From an uncultured Bacteroidota bacterium (GTDB taxonomy: Bacteria; Bacteroidota; Bacteroidia; Flavobacteriales; Flavobacteriaceae): a stretch of 64,000 nucleotides of DNA. The notes under the pieces were generated by a model that was not told the DNA's origin, did not search any database, and worked only from the letters and a program-made list of their open reading frames with translations. The position numbers were made by a program, and so were the translations under genes. The first letter of the stretch is position 1. Every line of letters begins with the position of its first letter. Below, in pieces: positions 30,120 to 39,143 of the stretch. The stretch spans positions 1-64,000 of the forward strand of contig CACNDW010000005.1 in NCBI GenBank assembly GCA_902619315.1. The letters run 5' to 3'.

Positions 30120-30701
30120 TTAATCATCCAATTTGCCTAAAACTTTCTTGGCAGAGTTAATTTTTCTTTCTTTAATTCTTTCCTGTGCCTGTATTCTTCT
30201 CAGGACCAATTCGCTAATATCGTAATTTTTTGCTGAATACAACATAATTATATCAGAAGATCGGTCAAAAACAAAGTCATATTTTCTCTCCTTGGCAATA
30301 TCCTGAACTATGCTTAATACTTGGTCTTGTACTGGTTTTAAAAGTTGATTTTTTTGGATCATCATGTCCCCGTTAGGACCAAACCTTTTCTCTTGAAGTG
30401 AAACGATCTCAGAGGCAAAATCTTTGATTTCTAACTCCCTGTCCGATATAAGCTCAGGGGTCAGTAAAATTTTTTCAACGGCAAATTGATCTTCTAGGCG
30501 TTTAAGTTGGATTTTTTTTAATTCAACTTCCTTTTTCCATTGAGTAATTTTCTCATCTAGTAACTGATTGGCAGTCCTAAATTCTTTGTTTTTACTTAAG
30601 ATTACATCCATATCTATGTATGCAATACGGGTCCCTCTTTGAGCGTGAATTGAAAAGCAAAGAAAGCATAGAACTAGAGTAAGTAATAATTTTAATTTCA
30701 T
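30120..30701 (-). CDS. OmpH/Skp family periplasmic chaperone (second)
   Basis: A 193-residue exported protein with a signal peptide ending in FSIHAQ. The mature protein begins with TRIAYIDMDVILSKNKEF, has a long helical coiled-coil tentacle (about 45-130) and the closing strand KYDFVFDRSSDIIMLYS, followed by a basic C-terminal helix (RRIQAQERIKERKINSAKK) that the neighbouring paralogue lacks. Tandem skp copies behind bamA are normal in Bacteroidota. The gap to bamA is 72 bases and to the other copy 19. Confidence 0.92.
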   Translation of the reverse strand: MKLKLLLTLVLCFLCFSIHAQRGTRIAYIDMDVILSKNKEFRTANQLLDEKITQWKKEVELKKIQLKRLEDQFAVEKILLTPELISDRELEIKDFASEIVSLQEKRFGPNGDMMIQKNQLLKPVQDQVLSIVQDIAKERKYDFVFDRSSDIIMLYSAKNYDISELVLRRIQAQERIKERKINSAKKVLGKLDD

Positions 30702-30773
30702 GACCTATAGGACCTGTCTTTTCATATAAACGATTACATTGGAATATTATTTTAATACTATCAAAAAGTATGA

Positions 30774-33338
30774 TTAAAATTGTTGGCCTATGATAAAATG
30801 AGTTTCCCAACCGTTTGCTTGATCATTGCTGAAATTTGAACTGTCAAATCCGTAACCAAAATCAATTCCAAGCAATCCAAAGGCAGGCATAAAAATTCTA
30901 ACCCCCATACCAGCAGAACGTTTGGAATTAAAAGGATTAAAGTCTCGAAAACTGTCATACCCATTTCCAGATTCTAAAAAGGACAGTGCAAAAATTGATG
31001 CACTCGGTTTTAAGGTAATCGGATAACGAAGCTCAAAAGTAAATTTATTATACATTAAAGAACCATCTCTACTTGATAAAGACTGATTTTTATAACCTCT
31101 AAGTGCGATGGTCTCCCTGCCGTCCATGGCCCATTGCTGCATTCCATCCCCACCTAGATAAAACCTTTCGAATGGAATACTACCACGTTCTTGGTTGTAA
31201 ACTCCAATAAATCCAAAGTCGGTCTGAGCTTTAAAAACAAGTTTTCCAATAATACTTGTATACCATTCACCATTAAATTTAAGTTTATAGTATTCTAACC
31301 ATCTGAATTTTTCTTGATCTATTTTAGCTACGTCGGGCTCTCCATTGGCCAATTGAAACTCTTTAAGGTTTTCAAGATTGCTAAAATCAATACCATTTAT
31401 TAGAGAGTAAGGAGGTGTGATTTTTCCGCTAATTGTAAATTTTGAACCTCCCGTAGGAAAAATTGGGTTAGTGAAAGTATTATTCCTAGATAATGATACA
31501 GTATAGTTAAGGTTGTTTGCACTTCCATCTCCAAAAGTGAACAAGCCAGTGTAATAATTATTCAGATCGTAATACTGATAAGAGATCGCCTGCGACAGAG
31601 TAAAAAAATCATCTGGTTTTTTCAATCTTTTGGCCAAGCCTAGAGTTAAACCACTGATTTGAAAATACTGACTTTCGTCGGCCCTACCCGTAAGATAATC
31701 ATAGCGGTATTGAACCGTATGGGATAATGAGGTGGAGAATTGCACCGGTTCTCGGCCACCCATCCAAGGTTCAGCAAAACTAAAGCTATAGGTGTTGAAA
31801 AATTGACTGGCCTGAAGTCTTAAACTCAGATTTTGACCATCTCCCATAGGCAATGGTTTATATGTATCGAAGTTAAAAATGTTCTTGAGCGAAAAGTTGT
31901 TAAAAGAAAGTCCAAGGGTTCCGATAAATCCTCCGCCTCCATACCCTCCTTGGAGTTCTATTTGACTCGCTCCGGCCTCAACTAGTCCGTATTCAATGTC
32001 TACCGTACCTGCATTTGGATTTACATTTTTAAAATCGGGGCTAATATTTTCTGCATCAAAAAATCCAAGTTGCCCCAATTCTCTAACCGTTCTGACCACC
32101 ATATCTTTACTATATAAATCTCCGGGTTTAGTTCTCAATTCCCGGTAAATAACATGGTCATTGGTTTTGGTATTTCCTACTACAGAAATTTTATTAAAGC
32201 TCGCCAACTTGCCCTCAGAAATTCGAATCTCAAAATTGATGGTATCATTTTCTGCACTAACCTCTACTGCATTGATGTTGGAGAACAAATAACCATTATT
32301 TTGATATAAGTTGGTAAGATCATTTGCATCGGGTTTATCATCTGCAATACGTTTCTTCAACAACACTCCGTCATATGCATCTCCTTTTTTGATTCCCAAC
32401 ACCTGACTGAGTTGAAAATCAGTATATACTGAATTTCCTAAATATGAAATTTCTCCAAAGAAATATTTATTTCCCTCCTCCATATCAAAATTGATTGAGA
32501 TGGTGTTGTCCTCATTATTTAATATTGTATCTCGAACAATTCTTGCATCGCGATACCCTTTTTCTTTGTAAAAATCAAGCAGGTTTTGTTTTCCCTCTGC
32601 AAAATCCTCCTCGATAAATTTTGACTTTTTCCAAAATCTAAAAAACAACTTTTCCTTGGTTTTTTTGAGTTTTGACCTCAGTTTTTTATTTTTAAATACT
32701 TCATTTCCCTCAAAGTTGATGGTTTTAATTTTTACACGCTCACCTAAATCCACATTGACCACCATATCAAAGTTATTTGTATTTAAGGAGTCTGGGATAG
32801 TGTTTAAAGCTACTTTGGTATTTAGAAAACCCTCTTTTTTGAACTTATTAATAATGTAGTTTTTTGTATTAGTCAAAAAGCTTTCCGAAAGTTTTTTTCC
32901 TTCTTTGAGTTCGGTTTCTTTAAGTATGGGTTCAATTTTTGTCTTTTTTAATCCATTGATTTTTACTTTTTTCAAAGATGGTAATTCCTCAATCTCAATT
33001 TCCAATGCTACCCGATCGCCCTCAATATGGTTGATGTAAAAATTGATATCACTAAATAGCTGTAGGCTCCACAATTTATTTATGACCGAACTTATCTCAT
33101 CTCCTGGGATATTAATTTTTTGTCCTTTTCTTAGTTGACTGTAAGAAATAACAGTTTGATCACTAAATGTTTTGATACCGCTAACCCTTATGGTATCAAT
33201 GGTATAGAGTTTTCCCTTAACATATTCGTCTAAACCTTGAGTATGAGCGTGAAAACCACCCAATAAGAAAAATGAGCAAAAGACGATGAAGGTTGGGTTT
33301 AATGACTTATCCAAGAAGTTGCTTACTTGTCTTTCCAA
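30774..33338 (-). CDS. bamA: Outer membrane protein assembly factor BamA
   Basis: An 854-residue outer membrane protein that folds and inserts beta-barrel proteins. After a signal peptide (hydrophobic FIVFCSFFLLGGFHAHTQG) come POTRA domains at about residues 40-430, each with the pattern of GNxxxxxxxL strands (for example INFEGNEVFKNKKLRSKLKK). A 16-stranded barrel of the D15 surface antigen type follows, with GGDGMQQWAMDGRETIALRGY and an aromatic last residue (HFIIGQQF). The start is TTG: 33338 as given or TTG at 33314; no ATG precedes the signal peptide. It overlaps uppS and precedes two skp genes. Confidence 0.95.
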   Translation of the reverse strand: MERQVSNFLDKSLNPTFIVFCSFFLLGGFHAHTQGLDEYVKGKLYTIDTIRVSGIKTFSDQTVISYSQLRKGQKINIPGDEISSVINKLWSLQLFSDINFYINHIEGDRVALEIEIEELPSLKKVKINGLKKTKIEPILKETELKEGKKLSESFLTNTKNYIINKFKKEGFLNTKVALNTIPDSLNTNNFDMVVNVDLGERVKIKTINFEGNEVFKNKKLRSKLKKTKEKLFFRFWKKSKFIEEDFAEGKQNLLDFYKEKGYRDARIVRDTILNNEDNTISINFDMEEGNKYFFGEISYLGNSVYTDFQLSQVLGIKKGDAYDGVLLKKRIADDKPDANDLTNLYQNNGYLFSNINAVEVSAENDTINFEIRISEGKLASFNKISVVGNTKTNDHVIYRELRTKPGDLYSKDMVVRTVRELGQLGFFDAENISPDFKNVNPNAGTVDIEYGLVEAGASQIELQGGYGGGGFIGTLGLSFNNFSLKNIFNFDTYKPLPMGDGQNLSLRLQASQFFNTYSFSFAEPWMGGREPVQFSTSLSHTVQYRYDYLTGRADESQYFQISGLTLGLAKRLKKPDDFFTLSQAISYQYYDLNNYYTGLFTFGDGSANNLNYTVSLSRNNTFTNPIFPTGGSKFTISGKITPPYSLINGIDFSNLENLKEFQLANGEPDVAKIDQEKFRWLEYYKLKFNGEWYTSIIGKLVFKAQTDFGFIGVYNQERGSIPFERFYLGGDGMQQWAMDGRETIALRGYKNQSLSSRDGSLMYNKFTFELRYPITLKPSASIFALSFLESGNGYDSFRDFNPFNSKRSAGMGVRIFMPAFGLLGIDFGYGFDSSNFSNDQANGWETHFIIGQQF

Positions 33339-34044
33339 ATCTGCGCTCTCTTTTTTGGTAACTTGTTAATGCTTTGTGTAAATGTTTTTTTGTAAAATCG
33401 GGCCATAATACCTTTGAAAAATACAATTCTGCGTAGGCAATTTGCCACAGTAAAAAATTGCTAATTCTCTTTTCTCCACTTGTCCTAATAAGTAAATCTA
33501 CATCTGGTAAATTATGCGTGTAAAGATGCTCATTTATAATGGATTGGTCAATTTTTTCTGGAGAAATTGTATTGTCTTTAATTTTGTATGCTAGTTGTTT
33601 CAAAACATTAGCCAGTTCCTCTCTACCACCATAACTCAAGGCCAAGGTCAAAGTCATTTCAGTATTATTTTGAGTTTGATCTATTACGTAATCCAATTCA
33701 GTTCGGACAGGCTCAGGAAGTTGTTCCGTATTTCCAATCACATTTAATTTAATTCGGTTTTCTAGTAGCTTTTCGAATTCACTTCTAAGGGTGTTGACAA
33801 GCAATTTCATCAAAAAGCCAATTTCCTCTTGTGGTCTACTCCAGTTTTCTGTTGAAAAAGCATAAAGAGTTAAGTATTTAATCTTAAGTTGAACAGCTTC
33901 TTCAACAACTTCCTGAACTGCCTTTACTCCGTGATTGTGTCCATGAATTCTGTTTTTACCCATACTCTCAGCCCAACGACCATTCCCGTCCATAATAATG
34001 GCAAGGTGTTTTGGCATATCTTTTTTCATGTTGCTCATGATCAT
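33307..34044 (-). CDS. uppS: Isoprenyl transferase (undecaprenyl diphosphate synthase)
   Basis: A 245-residue cytoplasmic cis-prenyltransferase that makes the lipid carrier for peptidoglycan and other envelope glycans. AIIMDGNGRWAES holds the catalytic Asp and the diphosphate-binding residues. YAFSTENWSRP and LLIRTSGEKRISNFLLWQ are the other hallmarks of the family. The first Met of MIMSNMKKDMPKH overlaps the stop of the DUF6089 gene; later Met codons are alternatives. Linkage to bamA is common in Bacteroidota. Confidence 0.96.
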   Translation of the reverse strand: MIMSNMKKDMPKHLAIIMDGNGRWAESMGKNRIHGHNHGVKAVQEVVEEAVQLKIKYLTLYAFSTENWSRPQEEIGFLMKLLVNTLRSEFEKLLENRIKLNVIGNTEQLPEPVRTELDYVIDQTQNNTEMTLTLALSYGGREELANVLKQLAYKIKDNTISPEKIDQSIINEHLYTHNLPDVDLLIRTSGEKRISNFLLWQIAYAELYFSKVLWPDFTKKHLHKALTSYQKRERRFGKTSKQLLG

Positions 34045-34736
34045 TCTTTACAATAGCAGGGCAGATCGCCAAAGGTAAATGAAATTGTTAAACCTGTAAA
34101 AACATACCAATCATTATTGTTCAAATTCCCAAATTTTAAATCATTTAAAAGACCGTCTTCCGTTTCCGCAGCGCTTCCATCCAAATTATCGGTAAAAGTA
34201 TACCTGGCCCCTATTTCCAACCCTAGAACTACATAAGGTGAAACATTAGCTTTTAATCCAACGATGGCGGGTAGGGTAATTTCAATACCTTTTCCATATC
34301 CTATATTCTCCAGTGTATTGGGTTCATGATAAAACAAGTTATAGCGAATAAAACCTACTCCCAAAAATAAGTAAGGAGCTATTTTTTTATCATTCCCATG
34401 GAGGTTAAAATCGTAATAATTAATTTCAGCTCCCACCGAAAACTCATTGACCTGATTTTCAAATCTATACCTGCGATTAAAGCGGGCCATATCTAAAGGA
34501 GAATAATCACTTTTTTTTATATTCATTATCATTGCATTGGCCCTTAGCGAATACCGGGTTGTTCGATTCCACTTGTACACAAAGCCAAAAGCAGGATTTT
34601 CAGGAGACACGTAATACGTTCCCCCAATATCTCCTATATAATTACCACCACCCAAAAAAGCACCTACCTCATGAAATTGTCCACTGGAATTTAGGGGAAT
34701 GTACAGGAATACTACAAAAAGAGACAACCGGTTCAT
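34041..34736 (-). CDS. DUF6089 family outer membrane beta-barrel protein
   Basis: A 231-residue exported protein with a signal peptide (LSLFVVFLYIPLNSSG). The mature part begins HEVGAFLGGGNYIGDIGG, a stretch typical of DUF6089, and then alternates in barrel-like strands with aromatic girdles up to FTGLTISFTFG. The family is predicted to be a small outer membrane barrel and is regularly found upstream of uppS and bamA in Bacteroidota. Its function is unknown to me. A CYC close to the end (LPCYCKE) is unusual for a barrel protein. It overlaps uppS by four bases. Confidence 0.82.
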   Translation of the reverse strand: MNRLSLFVVFLYIPLNSSGQFHEVGAFLGGGNYIGDIGGTYYVSPENPAFGFVYKWNRTTRYSLRANAMIMNIKKSDYSPLDMARFNRRYRFENQVNEFSVGAEINYYDFNLHGNDKKIAPYLFLGVGFIRYNLFYHEPNTLENIGYGKGIEITLPAIVGLKANVSPYVVLGLEIGARYTFTDNLDGSAAETEDGLLNDLKFGNLNNNDWYVFTGLTISFTFGDLPCYCKE

Positions 34737-34813
34737 TTAAGTTTAGGATATAAAAATCAGGGTGATAGACTTTAGCAATCTTTCCTATACTCATAAACTA
34801 AAAAATACCCTAA

Positions 34814-35695
34814 TTATTGCCTGTTTCTTGCATCGTAACCCCAAAAAAGCTTTTCGCGGAGTGTTTTAAAATAATTGTCCTCTTCAAGTTCAACAGTAAA
34901 GACGGAAAAAGGAGCTTTTTTAACGCGAATTTGTGTACCGTTCTCTATGGTGTAAATCCTTGAATCAAGTGATATAAGATGATCTTCCCCTCGACCATCC
35001 ACTCGGATTTCTATAGAGGCTTTGTTGGGAACAACCAGTGGTCTTATATTCAAATTATGCGGAGCTATTGGATTGAGGACAATACCCTCAGTTTCTGGAG
35101 TCAAAATAGGTCCCCCACTACTTAAGGAGTATCCTGTTGATCCAGTTGGAGTAGAAATTATAAGGCCATCGGCCCAGTAGGTCGTCAAAAACTCTTTATC
35201 TATTTGGGTTTTGATACTTAACATGGCCGTTGTATTTTTCCGATTGATGCTGATTTCGTTCAATGCATAACTAAATTTATCAATTTCTTCAAATGGATAG
35301 GAGAGTTCTAAAGCCAATAAATCGCGTTTAATTAATTTAAATTTTTTATCAAAAAACTTGTCCAAAGCCTCGTTGAGTGATTCTTTTTGCAGACTCGTCA
35401 AAAAGCCCAAACGACCGGTATTAATGCCTAGTATAGGATTTTCGGTGTCTTTCACAAAAGGGATGGATCGCAATAGTGTACCATCCCCGCCTATGGAGAA
35501 TAAATAATCATGGTCCAAATCGAGTGTAGTACTGGCATCAAAAGTATTGTACTTTTTGGCTTCCTCAGGAAGGTGATCCGTCAAGCGGCTGTCCAACGTC
35601 AGCCTGTGGCCTTTGTTTTCCAAATAGGTAATCGTAGCCTTGGCATACTCAATGGTGGCAGGTGTATCAAAAGCACAAAAAACAGCAATCTTCAT
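34814..35695 (-). CDS. nadK: NAD kinase
   Basis: A 293-residue cytoplasmic enzyme that phosphorylates NAD to NADP. GGDGTLLRSIPF holds the conserved GGDG loop, followed by NTGRLGFLT and PTGSTGYSLSSGGPI, all diagnostic of NadK. A divergent pdxJ gene starts about 110 bases upstream. A -7 box lies 17 bases before the ATG. Length is normal for Bacteroidota NadK. Confidence 0.97.
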   Translation of the reverse strand: MKIAVFCAFDTPATIEYAKATITYLENKGHRLTLDSRLTDHLPEEAKKYNTFDASTTLDLDHDYLFSIGGDGTLLRSIPFVKDTENPILGINTGRLGFLTSLQKESLNEALDKFFDKKFKLIKRDLLALELSYPFEEIDKFSYALNEISINRKNTTAMLSIKTQIDKEFLTTYWADGLIISTPTGSTGYSLSSGGPILTPETEGIVLNPIAPHNLNIRPLVVPNKASIEIRVDGRGEDHLISLDSRIYTIENGTQIRVKKAPFSVFTVELEEDNYFKTLREKLFWGYDARNRQ

Positions 35696-35712
35696 CCTAA
35701 AATCTTAAGGTA

Positions 35713-35720
35713 CAAAATTA
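35713..35720 (-). promoter_or_regulatory. Putative -7 element for nadK
   Basis: On the minus strand TAATTTTG matches TAnnTTTG and lies 17 bases before the nadK ATG in the nadK-pdxJ divergent gap. No -33 TTG at the canonical distance was found. Confidence 0.45.
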
Positions 35721-35806
35721 CAAAACTTTATCGGGCTTGCCTTTTGATAGGCGAAATTTAGCCGATACCATTAATAGTTCTTAATTTTATAAACTAAAAG
35801 GAAATC

Positions 35807-36520
35807 ATGACCCAGTTAAGTGTAAACATAAATAAAATCGCCACATTGAGAAATTCTCGTGGGGGAAATGTCCCCGACCTGCTCAAAGTTGCGGCAGACC
35901 TGCAAAGCTATGGTGCACAGGGTATCACCATTCACCCCAGGCCTGATCAACGCCACATCCGCTACGATGACGCTTTAGCCTTACCCGCCGTTTTGACCAC
36001 CGAATTCAATATCGAAGGAAATCCCATCCCAAAATTCATCGATTTGGTCTTACAGATCCAGCCCGATCAGGTGACCTTGGTCCCTGATTCCGATGACGCC
36101 ATTACCTCCAATGCCGGCTGGGATACCGTCAAAAACAAAGACTTTCTCGCGGAGGTTATCAGTGAGTTTCAAAGCCACGGGATCAGAACTTCTATTTTTG
36201 TGGATCCCATTGAAAAAATGGTGGAAGGGGCTAAAAATACAGGAACCAACAGAATAGAACTATACACAGAGGCTTATGCCCAAAATTTTAAAAAAAATCC
36301 CAAAAAAGCAATAGCTCCCTATGCACAGGCGGCTATGCTGGCTAACGACTTGGGCGTCGGCATCAATGCTGGACATGATCTGAATTTGGAAAACACTGCT
36401 TTTTTTGCACAAAACATTCTCAATTTATTGGAGGTTTCCATTGGGCACGCGTTGGTGAGTGAGTCCCTTTATTTGGGTTTTGAAAATGTTATCCCCATGT
36501 ACCTTCAACGCCTGAATTGA
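35807..36520 (+). CDS. pdxJ: Pyridoxine 5'-phosphate synthase
   Basis: A 237-residue TIM-barrel enzyme that condenses 1-deoxyxylulose 5-phosphate with aminoacetone phosphate to make pyridoxine 5'-phosphate. LSVNINKIATLRNSRGG, ITIHPRPDQRHIR and the final GINAGHDLNLEN carry the conserved His, Arg and phosphate-binding residues. The stop overlaps the next ATG by one base. The gene and the next one look somewhat richer in G and C than nearby genes, but nothing else suggests transfer. Confidence 0.96.
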   Translation: MTQLSVNINKIATLRNSRGGNVPDLLKVAADLQSYGAQGITIHPRPDQRHIRYDDALALPAVLTTEFNIEGNPIPKFIDLVLQIQPDQVTLVPDSDDAITSNAGWDTVKNKDFLAEVISEFQSHGIRTSIFVDPIEKMVEGAKNTGTNRIELYTEAYAQNFKKNPKKAIAPYAQAAMLANDLGVGINAGHDLNLENTAFFAQNILNLLEVSIGHALVSESLYLGFENVIPMYLQRLN

Positions 36521-37290
36521 TGAATGTTTTACATTCAAATATCATAGGATCGGGAGACGATCATTTTATCATTTTGCACGGATTTTTGGGTATGGGGGAC
36601 AACTGGAGGACACATGCCAAAAACCTGTCTGAAAAAGAGTATTGTGTCCATTTGGTGGATCAAAGGAACCATGGCAGGAGTTTTTGGAGCGACAAATTTG
36701 ATTATGATGTAATGGTAAACGATTTGCTTCAATACCTTAATCATCACGGGATTAACCAATGTGTTGTTTTGGGTCACTCGATGGGTGGAAAAACAGCTAT
36801 GGCTTTTGCCCTGAATTATCCAGATCGGGTGCAAAAACTGATCATCGCCGATATTGCTCCCAAATATTATGCGCCCCACCACCAGAGGATTTTGGCGGGA
36901 TTGAGTACCCTGAATCTTGAAGAGGTCAGCTCCCGAAAGGCCGCTGCCGAGCATTTGAAAAATTTTATCCCGGAGGCAGGGACTCGTCAGTTTTTGTTAA
37001 AAAATCTCTATTGGGTTTCCGAGGGAAAATTGGGACTTCGCATAAATGTGGCGGTATTAAAAAATGCTGCAGAAGCCATAGGAGCTGCCATCCAATCCCA
37101 AAAACAATACTACCAACCCACTCTTTTTCTCTATGGGGAAAACTCCAATTATATAAATCCTATGACCGATACAGAGATTCTAAAATATTTTCCCAAAGCT
37201 GAAATTATTGAAATCAAAGGAGCTGGACATTGGCTCCATGCCGAAAAGCCACTACTTTTTTTTAAGACTTTGACTCAGTGGTTGGTATAG
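36520..37290 (+). CDS. Alpha/beta-fold hydrolase (YbfF-like esterase)
   Basis: A 256-residue cytoplasmic hydrolase. The HGFLGMGDNWR oxyanion region, VDQRNHGRS, the nucleophile elbow VLGHSMGGKTAM and the catalytic His in GAGHWLHAEKP are clear. The overall pattern is closest to the YbfF acyl-CoA/esterase group. The start ATG 36520 shares one base with the pdxJ stop (TGATG), indicating coupling; a TTG three bases earlier is possible but unnecessary. The natural substrate is unknown. Confidence 0.9.
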   Translation: MNVLHSNIIGSGDDHFIILHGFLGMGDNWRTHAKNLSEKEYCVHLVDQRNHGRSFWSDKFDYDVMVNDLLQYLNHHGINQCVVLGHSMGGKTAMAFALNYPDRVQKLIIADIAPKYYAPHHQRILAGLSTLNLEEVSSRKAAAEHLKNFIPEAGTRQFLLKNLYWVSEGKLGLRINVAVLKNAAEAIGAAIQSQKQYYQPTLFLYGENSNYINPMTDTEILKYFPKAEIIEIKGAGHWLHAEKPLLFFKTLTQWLV

Positions 37291-37374
37291 TTTTTTCAAT
37301 ATTTATATTTTCTACATATAACTACTAAAATGTGATAAAATATAACAAAATGACAGCCACTCTTTCCATCCCAT

Positions 37375-37382
37375 TATTTTTG
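37375..37382 (+). promoter_or_regulatory. Putative -7 element for the GNAT gene
   Basis: TATTTTTG matches TAnnTTTG and ends seven bases before the ATG at 37390, which would give a leader of only a few bases. No -33 TTG was found at 17-23 bases. Confidence 0.45.
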
Positions 37383-37389
37383 CCCCGTT

Positions 37390-37878
37390 ATGATCAAAGC
37401 CCATATTCGAAAAGCCCAAAAGTCTGATGCAGCATCGATCTTATTCTTGATCCAAGAATTAGCAATTTTTGAAAAGGAACCGCGGGCGGTAATCGTTACT
37501 CAGGCTCAAATTGAAAAAGACGGTTTTGGAGACCATCCTTTATTTGAATGTTTTGTAGCCGAAGTTACCAATCAAGTAGTCGGCATGGCACTCTACTATA
37601 CTCGTTATTCCACTTGGAAGGGGCCTACTTTTCATTTGGAAGATTTGATCGTTACCGAGCCTATGAGGGGTAAGGGGATAGGTACACAATTGTACAACGC
37701 CTTTTTAGAGCATGCCTACAATAAGGGAGTGAAGCGGGTTGAATGGGCCGTTTTGGACTGGAATCTCCCGGCCATTGAGTTTTATCAAAAAAGCGGTGCC
37801 ACAATTTCGGACGATTGGAGAAGTGTACAAATGGACAAAAAAAGCATAGACAGTTATATCTTAAAAATTAATTCATAA
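37390..37878 (+). CDS. GNAT family N-acetyltransferase (diamine acetyltransferase-like)
   Basis: A 162-residue GNAT-fold enzyme. The acetyl-CoA pyrophosphate loop is EPMRGKGIGTQLY. Upstream, YYTRYSTWKGPTFHLEDLIV and downstream VEWAVLDWNLPAIEFYQKSGA match the spermidine/spermine and thialysine acetyltransferase group (SAT-like). Those enzymes acetylate polyamines or related amines; the substrate here is not certain. It lies two bases upstream of the aspartate kinase gene and is likely co-transcribed with it. Confidence 0.88.
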   Translation: MIKAHIRKAQKSDAASILFLIQELAIFEKEPRAVIVTQAQIEKDGFGDHPLFECFVAEVTNQVVGMALYYTRYSTWKGPTFHLEDLIVTEPMRGKGIGTQLYNAFLEHAYNKGVKRVEWAVLDWNLPAIEFYQKSGATISDDWRSVQMDKKSIDSYILKINS

Positions 37879-37880
37879 GA

Positions 37881-39143
37881 ATGAAAGTATTCAAGTTTGG
37901 AGGAGCCTCTGTCAAAGATGCCGCAGGAGTTAAAAACATTTTACGTGTTTTGCGAAAAACAGGTTTTGAAGATACCCTGATCGTGGTATCTGCCATGGGC
38001 AAAACCACCAATGCCTTGGAGCAAATGGTCCATTCCTTTTTTGAAAACAAGGAGCAGTTTCCCAAAGATCTAGAAAAAGTTAGGGAAGATCACTACCATA
38101 TCATAGAGGATCTGTTTGAGTTTGAAAGTGGAGCGACTAAACAAAAAGTGAACACCCTCTTTGAGAGCATTATGACATTTTTAAAAGCTACCAATTCAAA
38201 TGATTATAGCTTGGTTTACGACCAGGTGGTAAGTGTTGGGGAGTTGGTTTCAACTACCATCATCAGTGACTACATGAAAAGGGAAGGCATAAAAAACACG
38301 TGGTTGGATGCCCGTGAATGCATCAAAACAGATGCTTATTTTCGCGATGCCAATTTGTACTGGACTGATACTGAGGAGTCTGTTAAACAGGCCGTCAATG
38401 GAAAAAGCACAATTATCTCACAGGGATTTATTGGGAGTGCCTCCAATGGATTATCCACCACTTTAGGCCGCGAAGGGTCTGACTACAGTGCTGCCATTTT
38501 TGCTTATGCCTTGGGCGCTGATTCTGTGACCATTTGGAAAGATGTTCCTGGAGTGTTGAACGGCGATCCGAGGAAGTTTAGTGATACAGTTCTGCTGCAT
38601 CAAATCTCCTATCGCGAGGCCATAGAATTGGCTTTTTACGGGGCATCTGTCATCCATCCCAAAACAATTCAGCCACTGCAACGAAAGGAAATTCCCCTTT
38701 ATGTTAAATCCTTTGATAATCCGGAAAATAAAGGGACAGCTGTATCAAGAGGAAAAACCCTTCATCCTAAAGTTCCCTGCTATATTGTCAAAAATGACCA
38801 AACCCTGTTAAAACTGTCCTCCAAAGATTTTTCTTTTATGGTAGAGGACAACATCAGTCAGATCTTTGCGCTTTTGCATCAATATCGAATGCGGGTGGAG
38901 ATGATTCAAAATTCGGCCATTAGTTTTTCCATATGCATCTATAATAAATATTGTAAGTTGGAACCATTATTGCAGGCTCTTAAAACAAAGTTTAAAGTAG
39001 ACGTTGTTGATGGGGTTTCTCTTTATACGATACGCCATTTTGATAAACCGGCTATCAATTTTATTAAAAATAAGGTAGGCGAAATTTTAGTCGAGCAAAG
39101 AACTACAGATACTGCTCAGTTTGTAGTGAGAGAGTTGGCCTAA
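37881..39143 (+). CDS. Aspartate kinase (monofunctional)
   Basis: A 420-residue enzyme that phosphorylates aspartate as the first step toward lysine, threonine and methionine. MKVFKFGGASVKDAAGV is the nucleotide-binding start, and LGREGSDYSAAIFAYALGA and IWKDVPGVLNGDPRKF bind aspartate. A shorter C-terminal regulatory region (about 300-420) resembles ACT modules but is divergent. No homoserine dehydrogenase is fused or adjacent. Its stop TAA overlaps the stop of the convergent dehydrogenase gene. Confidence 0.93.
   Translation: MKVFKFGGASVKDAAGVKNILRVLRKTGFEDTLIVVSAMGKTTNALEQMVHSFFENKEQFPKDLEKVREDHYHIIEDLFEFESGATKQKVNTLFESIMTFLKATNSNDYSLVYDQVVSVGELVSTTIISDYMKREGIKNTWLDARECIKTDAYFRDANLYWTDTEESVKQAVNGKSTIISQGFIGSASNGLSTTLGREGSDYSAAIFAYALGADSVTIWKDVPGVLNGDPRKFSDTVLLHQISYREAIELAFYGASVIHPKTIQPLQRKEIPLYVKSFDNPENKGTAVSRGKTLHPKVPCYIVKNDQTLLKLSSKDFSFMVEDNISQIFALLHQYRMRVEMIQNSAISFSICIYNKYCKLEPLLQALKTKFKVDVVDGVSLYTIRHFDKPAINFIKNKVGEILVEQRTTDTAQFVVRELA

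Noticed and set aside
36535..36954. Minus-strand open frame of 139 codons opposite the esterase gene
   Set aside because: The esterase on the plus strand has intact catalytic motifs; the antisense frame shows none.
35807..37290. Possible horizontal transfer of pdxJ and the esterase because they look richer in G and C
   Set aside because: Both are core-type genes in a normal context and no mobile element borders them; the composition shift is mild and was judged by eye only.
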